Shown here: piece by piece, positions 32,801 through 34,660 of the stretch | How the letters are laid out: each line of letters opens with the position of its first letter | Numbering within the stretch: the stretch's first letter is position 1 | Assembly (NCBI RefSeq): GCF_025643595.1 | Contig: NZ_CP102826.1 | Coordinates: forward strand, 6,262,001 to 6,326,000 | Reading direction: 5' to 3' | Source: Saccharopolyspora rosea | Lineage (GTDB): Bacteria; Actinomycetota; Actinomycetes; Mycobacteriales; Pseudonocardiaceae | DNA length: 64,000 nt | Position numbers and translations under genes: made by a program | The notes under the pieces: model-generated | Database searches by the model: none | Told to the model about the DNA's origin: nothing | The model's input: only the letters and a program-made list of their open reading frames with translations

Positions 32801-33783
32801 CCGCCGAAGCCGGTGCGGAAGTACGTGGCGAACCGGTTGGTGGCACTGCCCAGCGCCTCGCCGAGTCCCCGCGTGCTGCTCGGGAAGATCCCGCGCACCG
32901 CGGCGGAGGCGTGCTGGCCGAAGTCCATCAGCGAGCGGCCCAGGGCCCCGGTGCCCAGGAAGGCGAGCCGACCGGCGAACAGCTTGGAGAACATCTTCGC
33001 GACGACGTTGCCCAGCGCCGAGGCGCCCATCCAGGCCAGCCCGCCGAGGGCGCCGGAGACCGCCGCGCTCTGCAACGCCGAGGTGGTCAGCTCCGGGTCC
33101 TTGACCGCCCGCACACCCCAGTCCAGCTGCACCTTCTGGATGATCGCGTCCAGCGCGGCACCGAAGATCAGCTCCATCGCCAGCGAGATGATGGTGGCGA
33201 TGGTCAGTTGCAGGGCCAGCCGCAGGATGCCCGCGGTGGTGATGCGGATCGCCGTGATGTTCAGCAGCGAGGCGCCGAAGGTGGGCACCACCATCGCGAT
33301 CGCGATGGCGATCTCGATGAACATGATGATCAGCTGGCCGATGGCCTGCATCTTCATGTACTCGACGTCGGCCGCCGTCTTCCAGAGGAACCTGCTCATC
33401 TGGTCCGCGGCGTGGGCGCCCTGACCCAGCGGCGAGTTGCCGTCGGCCAGGCGCGGGCTGGTCGGGCCGCTGCCCGGCGGCTTGTCGGTGTCGGGCAGAT
33501 CCTGCGACTGCCCCGCACTCGCGTCGCCGCCCTGCCCGGACTGCGGGGTGATGAACTGCCGGGCGTACTCGACGAACGCCTGCGCCGCCTCGCCCTGGTA
33601 GTCGGAGTTGGTGACGGCCTGGACGAACGTGGCCAGCTCGTCGGCGATGGAGCTGAACTCCCCGGCCAGCGCGTTGTACTCGCGGCTGAGATCGCGCAGC
33701 GCGTTCTCGTCCGGTTCGGGCCAGCGCGACCCGGTCAGACCGGCGAAGGCGTCGGCGTACTTCGGGTCGATCTGGAAGTCCAT
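8836..33783 (-). CDS. Giant (8315-residue) T7SS-associated multidomain protein, polymorphic-toxin-like
   Basis: One uninterrupted frame of 8315 codons. The ATG at 33783 was chosen because GGAGGAGG lies eight bases upstream; an in-frame start 50 codons earlier falls inside an intergenic repeat. Order: ESX/WXG-like helical N-terminal domain (1-150), very hydrophobic segments (150-215), helical region to 545, Pro-rich linker (545-735), helical repeats (735-2200), snapalysin-like zinc protease motif (2341-2351), a beta-rich region (2650-4130), more helical repeats (4130-6950), then ART-like (E7037), DxD-glycosyltransferase-like (7362-7364), clan-CD-like (H7677, C7727) and papain-like (C8011, H8221, N8240) signatures. 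Only four cysteines are seen. Such proteins in actinomycetes are, from memory, annotated 'lonely Cys domain-containing'. It sits inside an ESX operon; export as a toxin is inference. Confidence 0.9.
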   Translation of the reverse strand: MDFQIDPKYADAFAGLTGSRWPEPDENALRDLSREYNALAGEFSSIADELATFVQAVTNSDYQGEAAQAFVEYARQFITPQSGQGGDASAGQSQDLPDTDKPPGSGPTSPRLADGNSPLGQGAHAADQMSRFLWKTAADVEYMKMQAIGQLIIMFIEIAIAIAMVVPTFGASLLNITAIRITTAGILRLALQLTIATIISLAMELIFGAALDAIIQKVQLDWGVRAVKDPELTTSALQSAAVSGALGGLAWMGASALGNVVAKMFSKLFAGRLAFLGTGALGRSLMDFGQHASAAVRGIFPSSTRGLGEALGSATNRFATYFRTGFGGEFARTMKGIGPGALGRLTASPALKFGELMSDAFVKHLGAGFAREFGENAAEAEARNAAREFSGTLTRDIGKTDLRTLQDNLAGALGKYRGAIGSETFDALTKHYPATLKDVGERFGKDTWQRATVAAIGGSPAWGVQGYLSEGFGNMFFGPEHEWKADWYSFTGGAAMGVAERMGEHFVSEPISEKLHEQLAHIQQKLQINVFSKPVGVFPPDPGTGSDAVPEPPAAQDVSTESDSPVPDDLPDPLDWDADSTADDTPLPGAVPNPVAPPTPTTPTAPAPVPTSTATAPPGGHGRGTSAAPPPSTGTRPPQDPAPRPTESSSPPPDDEHPTAQSAPPSEPAPLPTSSGPSTQDHHAEPVPAAEHRSVPTESVRHPPAPATDQPRDADHPPQVSEQDGHTRTGPEHHDPTSSVTDEQWAGLGLRPEHRSWFTGLVRHVDAAQATGFVEFLHHRGTPVAALTAPHGRELVAAWQLRLSPDDLAHLRQHDPSRVLGHAELAARLDLDVVDRQFLPGHVRAFDPASVSEALHHVAERTGVDQRRLWQIALRAGVHPDFLALTPDAVRPQGRTGQAELAEAAQLVLVELGDLAGSASELGERFPTGIPFGEPARLAELLGVDRRRLDPARFRPADVLDVARTAGVRLGSERMAALFDWFEQLGRVPTELGRIAGETGVAPTELWHFSRVLGVPPEGLRSVAGELRGREAGQLLAELDAHGVRPADVPGLFDGLRDAGIESHRWRDFADHVREHGVARIEQAARDWLDARTRTEQEWSDQDTRMHVAVRLGLDPHALDLLDADVLSGRAPSGTRFRHAVLAEQVRAGLAEHDLRPEDVAAFHGYARRLTRADLAAFRTYLDEHGLGVAGARAGNRLRHAYRDARSGRVGDILVRPERHRLGPLFAAWRVGARPGQLKSRDLRRMAEHIDRTRADRAAIDRLREFALRWRAGGVPEEYWRAAERWGVEPGSAAQRLEADVPANLRFGWLGEVPPGRRERTRVTEQTLARWERITGVRRTDLVHFGRIPELGPGELASFRRYRDAHRLRSGSGAVRRWWRHLEADARSSATVQWLHGHPEFAELRARPWFEAEHAAARLRDLAENHGLDTHRLAQLATALDRVPDEIPDLARHAELPADAVLAAAAELGVDPDPLTAVFGDRLRTSKSLDELRDLATARGLRTAGDWAREAARTSQQPPGSREPRINGALPEYRETPADGERTLDAGTHAPEPAERWRVPDAARGIAARVGARDPEHLRPLFPALRDVERLRRLADSPESASRQDIRSVATELHRSFRTGRQELRWAMRRTAGVAQLPEAHRRRLLALAEVAGRAGRSALEGVLAGLRELGTSDVPALPRAGLDRLVRDLDDLLRLHRLEERLRGIGSDPAPTARLRRHGADIRAVADALGERVARDVDDIATLLGFDTRAQRERLFEFLRHLDELSPSPQARAALGWLSSLGPDRLRSLRGASNPQADALDLIASGTLRAETPESPAAFRRVLTRIASDLVHHQGGPVRADDVRAALRSDLAALTRLADGLGLVPHDGALLRYALRVGRVPVELRDIADRYGIPPGQAGFLVGIATGFELRDPGLLDVFGTRLRVAGEHAGATEPQRAWALLADWRADLEVQLEAFGLLGAGTTPRERFGPLLELAAHGVRFDELDAFQQFRKHRPDRPLADQVQSWRLAQRRAAGEQIGSRDLDELLGVEPRTGPFRSLGELLGPPRHGEIRDLAERLAVEPRRLAQLVELPGFDPHALLAHADAHGFDAERRWALTEFGPANGLTSTEALARFAAAERAGTLFTPEAVQRLIEVGQRMLPKRDPLDDDGWLHHDEEVLAGLERGEPGAALSDRGATHRDTSWMRPDDPLSPDDWRRFRDRAPVTRVRTTRYAVNRAVTGLDRMRPANRIDGPISYDFRRIEVNGRYVQEYTHVVHLVHEGDPALRDVHLRLARDGVRRAVDAIYNGGHRTISGDQFHVNVEFTDDPARAHAAVTVSTRPTDQRNWHIRDLARGRRPAHEIGHWLGLVDEYPGGRLGDSAFSRTAGPGGRLAGGVRGRVHQDGSVMGARPSDPGSGLRPRHLVQIERVARLSGALQGLPGDRLIEVEPGRGQSAPRLVRHLATNLFRRDRAATPDAPEAFELPPLDIGNRDFESVLTEYDGLPLDDEDPRPIELEMDGAISRTASLLPSSGIWDGTPRAFGRDHGFPLADLLVARLAESGGPDLGERGAAGRAVRDQLNEIIARKNEIGLLQALSHGIGLRVPHGDGHRNLHLRLTSRRIRKLFLTDAAAAAALPTQRSKQETAPRTVTSTTRTRRGPATSVMGGVLHAGYQAASLATLNLLGLVGFGVGGARADTTGNRFLKVSVEHNAKHTKSPRVFAVDFDLTWGLGRERGGDVALGRPVRLVYPESALNSPDAVGPQVRGRRPVRMPAELFHLVAGVETFAVGRLHGEALSRLPESVSPEMRANVAYTISQARLEEGSIEGLVQGNTIKHTRTDPRSRHRWFSLSHTRPEELKVRHASLLRGYQRIGAPRTDVSTTDTSRLVSENQWSKAVGTSAQLKIRFRGLVDTGESGLDTAVQIGPVVEPVNLGSSHGIETGFGESGTNKDKSGESEGALLYRLDVSQRVTGYHRPERVSESRAIEAFHTDGAVYVLVRREDVAEFEQVLDRALEEAGDDVGDTRPRPVLPERAARNEDARSVPSPANLLDVVDGAQQLVQRRRVPGSERIAERALAEIRQRLRHDGVDLDRVDWSEVDEQLRALDPPKLLENLEAITRHGGHTVRVAAGPRWYEFTVSGDFGGVVPGSHVRLRNDATFSYTRTSGWDWSGSTVGTAGAGTSPATLYLRTALRPDGQGSRSYLGFTAGLQARWERGRAERVGGSGETGYRQRFTAPADQFRRELRLSLEVTDHGRTGGLRESVQAAFQHQAEPFAGRPQRVDAEVEYRLPRALTEIGDGRWRPGRIVPRDEHDGPLGEPVDMRRAFALALPDLVAADAVHRPRVGARGRWGRVQDAWDRFTDLFRFPADAAPREPAREQPLVTVLDAALRDAQGRAAQGTKYGGRTTFRAALDPDWFRANLAGAFREPRVLEGTKAGWIFDRVQRAGIQLEVHNERFLHEGPTIQLDLIDSVGTSVADGPVRSQGVDGALNFLYGAGTVGPTLGYQSASSEQASRSGSNKRTAVRQQVPTRLYTGDLVVRLRADAWQNLFGQPNVHWSWPAYPKGVSTDVVELVIPNGVLYGKPREPEPGPSTPLPAAHPLVRDTGSGTDHDVVVTDFELDRQQDAARERHPEPDGQRDAAPARRPKLSELAAAALADAEAAPSEGRRAKSKLFPGWRPARDRNTPAPLVDAQRVLAELDTEAGWQELVDGGFTRTFGRSAWFGTSTYEFQAKLRPTGDGEVVGGPPRRRGASSEVESTAGEEIATARKFKFSAALNVGPLFAGQSPDTSLGTPGVPPPRYDRTYQAVNHRTDNSGYVQTRTRTDDRVDVRVPVEVEFTVRKVKKPPLLLSTLSDGLLGASTYRNTDRRELEIRGVPRRVTGRVTLNALADAVRGRHYGTQADPRANPDDPAWRERAERVTEAAREARSFRIAKEFFPREGDAPRDVETMLDRIVDAVAESRPAAGRFAPVEPHRVRRLLGRGTPERLRLRAAVSALVQSSAEHGTLGGDDTTLVFRIADRTRSISYRVRLRRVLADPSPVQSWRSATVEDKWGERRTEAELQLADTSFTAGLAPETWQSPAYVGPVEGGLTRGTGTASGSRLTTRLEGKTKTRGDNWNRFLADSAFLVDVDSAKWPSGGSWGSAHRSAVRGPTVLFDVRESEAAAFRRGPDDTAGPDDLPTALRRRVRSRLDDAEPAVQAAPEEDRAGPAWDAVAARLGVRSDSLAPLAGDAPLEQAVRLRLDRGEDEVTAWAAEIRRRLAPFGLRPEDVGALAALPPLAELAERLPEFGLRPEHLGWLVDALPSPTADDLRDFGAYLGGHRTTGTSRRGGLDLVAGWRWGVPADQVRELGGWQPGRLAEVVGLAERTGLDFAELRPLVQVRDVAPARGWDPTDLDLDVLAQDLPAVAERFDLAEDVLLQLSVHTGLQPSVVALFLDSVGDRTGPDEAFAGLESEVRGWLDALPADVAARVLARGVPFGQRARTPRGRVDLEHLFGLARGEAEQLEPWFRPEVAIDVARDLDVPPHLVGPRLLPWLRHEGIRDLERIGGTTEHVLRDVVRHDLRPEQVLAALGEQADRTYGEFVEDFARSIQRFAGPFGHGGERIRRADVARLVGLLARSGLPARTWRGFVQRFRAGNPGADAFSALVERLGRWADPRQQQEAARRLGVVLARGRAVVPPRVDELLQERPVADLVQRRVLAAFAGERFPFQAVPAVRLAVAMRFGIEPHALDTVTCPAYGRIDEHADATLVDQLVERITATLHRFGMQPRDLPAFARHGVPVEPEQLAGFRDFLRRYGLTPQQAASMRLHHAARFARWVDSAGSAELADVLANVEVIPEDGEPVDSPEQLREQLALSPPELARFLDDVDEAGLSRHLPRHSWQHPDDHALEPWVAAWRDPSAAPWLDQLPEAPPDGGDRDPFGLGEPVQVGGAPVGTGRGANPPVDRDPFGLAEPAEVDGASLSTADSAPDAREELARRLDVAPEVVDLLGEPATAAELDHREREIRAVLAEHSMRPGDLAAFQHHVDRVDAAVLRDFTAYLARHGLTVAGARSGRAGHLVQGLRRLRLPARPGHVLVRPRRHRLEPLVASWRLGLPPGSHGTEHLVRMSRTATRLGLRADEITEFARTVPEDLPRAAWNAAQRWALHPQDVVVAWDLARHNGIVDARVLAAARRYGIDRLPRTRLAEALALSDATGLPPDAALTRQRDDDEPAVQAAPPEEDGASAVAEVAAGLDVQPADLDLLAADPAVAEAVADRVRRGQHEAAALRAVLDDRLAAYGLAADELGWFVELRGDRSDVFEAVDERLAGLGVHPAVLGRLHALLPGSGREFLDGVRPAVQEWRGRFGLGDDQVSWFLGLVPAPGFSDALHVRLAEFGVRPERLGRLTDMSAADPARVFDDLRALVDGFRLPRRAVGWLLDELPSPQRRHVAEFAEYVRRAGLGPDEITHETAVAWRLGLFPEQAAALSELPGRALLVAEHGAGLSPRDRQEMFDAGFDLHEVARDVPVVARELGLPEDVVLRTAVHAAEHPSWLVLDRRAVRAGAQQLGNPDDWPPQRGESLAHRAVPLGERARTPEGERELAELFGLDPELLTALRQQEFRIEDALSELWVLNIWPGSDEGRRYLDWFVHIGRVLVVEGVIRLAQEAQPEGAQGRGVAELVTRIYEAAIRLAARPEQLPAPLLAELREQPIEHVLADFRTIAGVPAADAVRFAELLQHHGVDAGQWRAFAERAGASANLAEPPHFDAALEVWNAAAQETGSDGLSSADLLPDDRTSDEPPPAAAAPSPDDRPTGAALFADTAQRDAVAAALRVRPEVLDDLAPAMSPQRGSTADIVRGIGRTLAEHGMRPGDLEAFAGQVRDLGPEHLADFVAYLRAHGLTVAGARAGHRFGHLAHSALRGRMPGDVLGVLRRPNRHRLAPLVASWRLGLAPGERGTRELVSSAQWLAAHRTSSPDHVASVRDLLRDGLLTPEVHRLAQQWDTPLWDVVDTLEYALRNGVDLDAITRLREGEHRTRFGTTADLARFLHAADQAGAPPDRALHWADRWRVPVPDVLDRYAQLAEHREQWESAGLGHADEVLHLADRWPVVPGLLPADVALRSLELSRDAGVPVAEVWRTAQRWGTSPEDIRRVHRELHDQHGEQGVSAALRMDLRGVGRDELANFVRENLRRWLRVAGFDSRQAGALHRVLDALPVAGPGELAALRAHLGRRPADVSAVQLRAWWEGLRAEGGSAEARGWWSEHGDAELSEQDWFDAERDVARIRRLVGEHGLDLGHVLRLTGALRRVPDEIPAAAAFYELGPGGPARLLELSAELGVEPLSAAALFEGDLGSFPPRKFLDRAREFLRREGLVAPADFLVYFTRHDGHPQGVRGRAYRADVPPHYRGSARRSERVLAQRMPSPPGYPDRDAPAEPQGPPPDYPRPFDAPAATFEGESAATRQAVELAVRELGLATPEQLRLPFLDVLRDAEDPMRVVDDLRDVAALAGFSDAPARQRLFDLLANLIANEVVTEPFSVLHSLGTETDHDLLAGIRSLDRPVLPFGLDWTPWAGATALDGPEAHRAALRALRAEMLRIRGVDDVGNGRLPELVQLAFEFRALDVLPLLAEWTTQRGGVPGELRTVAERLGVAPEQAPLLPVLDIFLGLPNTTDLLRLGPELRDFVLLTGSPDAHGFVPTADRVLQWFSAPDAQRGAETSDEVWHQQLRVLEWHGELADFAEFRRIGGANAVFIAETWFALADSGVRLDELARFHAFARPRWTPGALADPDALRGAVRAWRADQLGTNPARLHRLERDPGFRAGLLVRYADERGLGPAARRALVAHAGAAQLAPTAQARSTEAQLRELDDQGLDEWTADTADRLGISADRLRALDPRGGYDIADVLGAGRLLGIAERDERMRALLEFAEAAGGLPHDVAAIAAELPGWFAARTQSTEVHELTAVDRQLLRVLLPDAGGDEELVARAWVHGPALRVGLRGRDIRSRVVLAALDAGIRRSPRYDGGPFEVQVARLPAGESFETPAPWHTGEQGGFRVVVMPPPGGFRHAHLVTAPGGRSEVAVPRGTRFVVLDRRRDTAGWPVVRVQEAPDDGRAEESATATPEPPEADEPAVQAAPPEDDSTGSDPWLDALVPDATADQPSTSTGERDLDEQADVLVAALADAALPDPRPTGVLREPDLFGLHRPRPAPDFLAGHDHSRLTAGQWVDLLGKLDLRRPRPDRDDLAPQRLTDHADQVLTREITAAERNQAGGVPLPGRWELPKVQFLIRLGGPLGPADAHALGGSVARTRRNLPGVRPVLLTDVPREHVERARAEANGTSDVARMLRWARDNDVALVNVHELFHADHAMPHQEVFLAELARGSERSRAADLLRMAVLRRIGGMSDEDGRLSWDEVTAYFASAAVPQSAGLGTALSLARHHPYADSFFDRLAAEHRDRAAGAGSPRPTTHAWPAAGRRPVVRTDDVEGTLALTCGAVQTLVAHLVNRGGELRLIAVAEMVRRHENPALIWTVVLRYLSGLPQRRLVTHVTDGRRVLRGREVVEERVDLPEQARRLLRHLPGPERHHLGEFSRPARLWSTADEDAPPASQDRRNVVVAGWREFFRRPSGDYLPGHLRRRRVYFRADQAQIRPLVREDGVVLGVSLATRPRDVESSDRYAATAYRQDLEHVAEQPGDPRASRSRPAQWAAAGQTRAPLAVNTHGNDRSFLVELPAGERVRVDGRVFADVLARSRVFRRAFDEHQPEAITLISCHVGRRPGTGGAGHEFHRALRDTFVGARPVYAPTGKVWMRPDPNGASAVVLDAQHHWRRFGSRLPRPAFDDVARGYQALLSSTPGLALPPAALRSRLHEIGRLAAGGRIEDHSADVLGSARVREALTRVHNELEALPPLRRRKLVAFVNDAVLAASVVPVRETRHGVLRSTWDHRTPLGFTHAYRRQTFEVLSADRLAAVLRDIAGGLARGADPFEGGALADLDYRASAPATERMARLSLLNVARGTRGELTGDPFFQDLLSSPLLGEAMYAASGHEEQRFLNTCVAASVNQDVLTKVPTIAGLLVVGRAVADRVQAAVRDGDRLDRRIGGRRTVRELVDARVAQAREEFDRIRAEGQDLVRSARAGRLRPEQARQELTALTGRWGRTMQKLAAVADLADDPPVLTRKRVGGSFVASGLLALPLAVDRFSRRARGIPSGYARLVSEHLAAPVALPAAPLAPRLRGAAGREAFWQQVHRSGGALISTGSSAPLLGHQLYVRAVRQHGRKVFALGNPMQTGYDHLDLPSMARWAEKWDAEVSYAHLPDVPENAPSPREDRNQAASARPLPDRLAEWVRQRGPHRPDQEPES
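8959..9801 (-). other. Papain-like cysteine protease signature at the extreme C-terminus
   Basis: Residues about 7995-8275 of the giant protein. C8011 lies at the start of a helix in NTCVAASVN. About 210 residues later comes LLGHQLYVRAV with H8221, then VFALGNPMQTG with N8240. The Cys at a helix start, the His opening a beta strand, and an Asn-Pro about 19 residues later fit the second half of papain/C39-like folds. The long helical insert between Cys and His is unusual. Motif reading only. Confidence 0.4.
10504..10986 (-). other. Clan-CD-type (caspase/C80-like) cysteine protease signature
   Basis: Residues about 7600-7760 of the giant protein. A strand ends in NTHG (H7677), and 50 residues later a second strand ends in ITLISCHVG (C7727). 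A His-Gly and a Cys at the ends of neighbouring strands, about 40-55 residues apart, are the hallmark of clan CD peptidases, including the autoprocessing domains of MARTX and clostridial toxins. It follows the glycosyltransferase-like region, as in clostridial toxins. No profile search was possible. Confidence 0.5.
11404..12081 (-). other. DxD glycosyltransferase-like domain (TcdA/TcdB or OCH1 type)
   Basis: Residues about 7235-7460 of the giant protein. It opens with VQFLIRLGGPLG, comparable to the first strand of toxin-type sugar transferases, continues with NLPGVRPVLLTD, and about 80 residues later has RAADLLRMAVLRRIGGMSDE with D7362-E-D7364. In the TcdA/TcdB and OCH1-like families, an (A/S)SD-L-R helix followed by GG and then DxD binds the nucleotide sugar and metal. 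An activity on host or competitor proteins is inference. Confidence 0.5.
12604..12906 (-). other. ADP-ribosyltransferase-like signature
   Basis: Residues about 6960-7060 of the giant protein. A strand GGFRVVVMPPPG is followed by RSEVAVPRGTRFVVLD (E7037). The second half matches the (E-x-)E-V-x-x-P-x-G-T-R-F strand of ART toxins, but the first Glu of the E-x-E pair is Arg, so it may be degenerate or a different fold. Confidence 0.35.
16036..16293 (-). repeat. Helical module, copy 3
   Basis: Residues about 5831-5916 of the giant protein: MRPGDLEAF, then YLRAHGLTVAGARAG, RRPNRHRLAPLVASWRLGL. It shares nearly all these blocks with copies 1 (30078-30330) and 2 (18541-18798). Confidence 0.8.
18541..18798 (-). 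repeat. Helical module, copy 2
   Basis: Residues about 4996-5081 of the giant protein: MRPGDLAAF, YLARHGLTVAGARSG, RPRRHRLEPLVASWRLGL. Closest to copy 3; even the DNA is largely the same over the RLGL end, which suggests fairly recent duplication or gene conversion. Confidence 0.8.
21394..25836 (-). other. Beta-rich central region of the giant protein
   Basis: Residues about 2650-4130. Alternating polar and hydrophobic strands with many Gly, Ser, Thr and aromatic residues (for example GNRFLKVSVEHNA, RSYLGFTAGLQARWERG, TLYLRTALRPDGQ), quite unlike the helical repeats on either side. Patterns such as VSYTRTSGWDWSG-like turns recur. It could form a beta-barrel, beta-solenoid or adhesive passenger. 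No family recognised. Confidence 0.5.
26539..27096 (-). other. Snapalysin/metzincin-like zinc protease domain
   Basis: Residues about 2230-2415 of the giant protein. The motif HEIGHWLGLVDEY gives HExxHxxGxxD with zinc ligands H2341, H2345 and D2351 and catalytic E2342. A candidate Met-turn, DGSVM with M2388, lies 37 residues later, and the upstream residues show the expected strands (QFHVNVEF, AAVTVSTR). Asp as third ligand is as in the snapalysin (M7) family. All key residues are present. Confidence 0.7.
30078..30330 (-). repeat. Helical module, copy 1
   Basis: Residues about 1152-1235 of the giant protein: LRPEDVAAF, YLDEHGLGVAGARAG, RPERHRLGPLFAAWRVG. The most divergent of the three clear copies; weaker relatives of the same 80-100 residue unit fill much of the helical regions. 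Confidence 0.8.
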
Positions 33784-33828
33784 CCGCGCGCCCTCCTCCC
33801 CGAATCCGCGCGAACCTCTGCTTGGTTT

Positions 33829-33932
33829 TTCACTCGTTTTGCGTGGTGGTGCCAGTAGCGGAACCTCAGCGGCGGTGCCGGTTGCGAGACCGCTCACCGA
33901 AAGGGAAAGCGGCTCACGCCGCTTGCCACGCA
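33829..33932. repeat. Intergenic palindromic element, copy R1 (internally deleted)
   Basis: Lies between the giant gene and the EspC-like gene. It has the left block (ACTCGTTTTGCGTGG, then GCGGAACCTCAGCGG) joined directly to the right block (TTGCGAGACCGCTCACCGAA), whereas the long central hairpin present in R4 (46371-46562) is missing. The deletion falls between the short CAGCGG/CCGCTG arms. Confidence 0.75.
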
Positions 33933-33933
33933 C

Positions 33934-34245
33934 TCACATGTTCTTGGCCTGGTCGGCGTTGTCCTCTTCTACGTGCTCGAAGGCGTTGGACACCTGCTGC
34001 CCGTGGTCCCCGGAGACGGTGAGGACCTGGGTCAGCGAGTCGAGCAGCTCGGAGATGGCCGGGTTGACGTCCTTGGCCTGCTTCTTGATGGCCTCCGACG
34101 TCTCGTCGTCGTTGCCGGCCGCGGTCAGCAGTTTCGGGTCGAGCGCGTTCCACCGGTCCCGGGCGCTCTCGACCATCCGGCCCGCGGTGCGCAGCATCCC
34201 GAAGCGCTGCGCGAGGTCTTCCGGGATGACGATGCGGTCAGCCAT
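33934..34245 (-). CDS. ESX substrate-type helical protein (EspC-like)
   Basis: A 103-residue, wholly helical protein without signal peptide. Size, helix-turn-helix pattern, a central W (DRWNALDPK) and the acidic C-terminus (FEHVEEDNADQAKNM) fit the EspC/DUF2580-type type VII secretion targets. Its ATG overlaps the stop of the YbaB-like gene by eight bases, and the giant gene follows 150 bases later across element R1. Probably exported as a partner of another WXG-type protein or of the giant protein's N-terminus. Specific partner unknown. Confidence 0.7.
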   Translation of the reverse strand: MADRIVIPEDLAQRFGMLRTAGRMVESARDRWNALDPKLLTAAGNDDETSEAIKKQAKDVNPAISELLDSLTQVLTVSGDHGQQVSNAFEHVEEDNADQAKNM

Positions 34246-34660
34246 GGCGGTAGCTCCGGCGCATCCGCTCGGTGTTCTTCCGCTGGATCTTCAGCAGCGG
34301 TTCCAGGAACTCGCCCATCGACGTCCCCTCGTACATCCGGTCGCGCAGCGCGTTGACGTCGTCGAGCTGGGAGCCGAGCACGTCCTCGATCTGCGACATC
34401 ATGTCGGTGCGGGCCTGGCGCACGACGTCCACGATGGCCGCCGCCAGCTCGGCGCGCGGCATGGTGCGGTAGCGGTCGTCGTGGAACTCCAAATTGGACA
34501 GCTGACCGTCGGCGTCCACGGTGGCCGACAGCATCCGGTTCTTCGACTTCGCGGTCCCGCTGCGCTCACGGAGGTCGGCCTGCGCGGCGAAGACCTCCTG
34601 CTGCTTGCGCTGGACCTCGTCGAGCACCTGGCTGAGCTGTTCCCGCAGGTGGTGGTTCAT
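34238..34660 (-). CDS. YbaB/EbfC-like nucleoid-associated family protein
   Basis: A 140-residue protein. The ATG at 34660 overlaps the upstream stop (ATGA) and has GGAGG just upstream; it also overlaps the next gene by eight bases. An N-terminal coiled coil (QVLDEVQRKQQEVFAAQADL) leads into strands MLSATVDADGQLSNLEF and a long helix ELAAAIVDVVRQARTD, the pattern of YbaB/EbfC DNA-binding proteins. YbaB-like proteins recur in actinobacterial ESX loci, where they may act as substrate-associated or regulatory factors rather than general nucleoid proteins. The last 50 residues extend beyond the usual YbaB length. Confidence 0.75.
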   Translation of the reverse strand: MNHHLREQLSQVLDEVQRKQQEVFAAQADLRERSGTAKSKNRMLSATVDADGQLSNLEFHDDRYRTMPRAELAAAIVDVVRQARTDMMSQIEDVLGSQLDDVNALRDRMYEGTSMGEFLEPLLKIQRKNTERMRRSYRHG

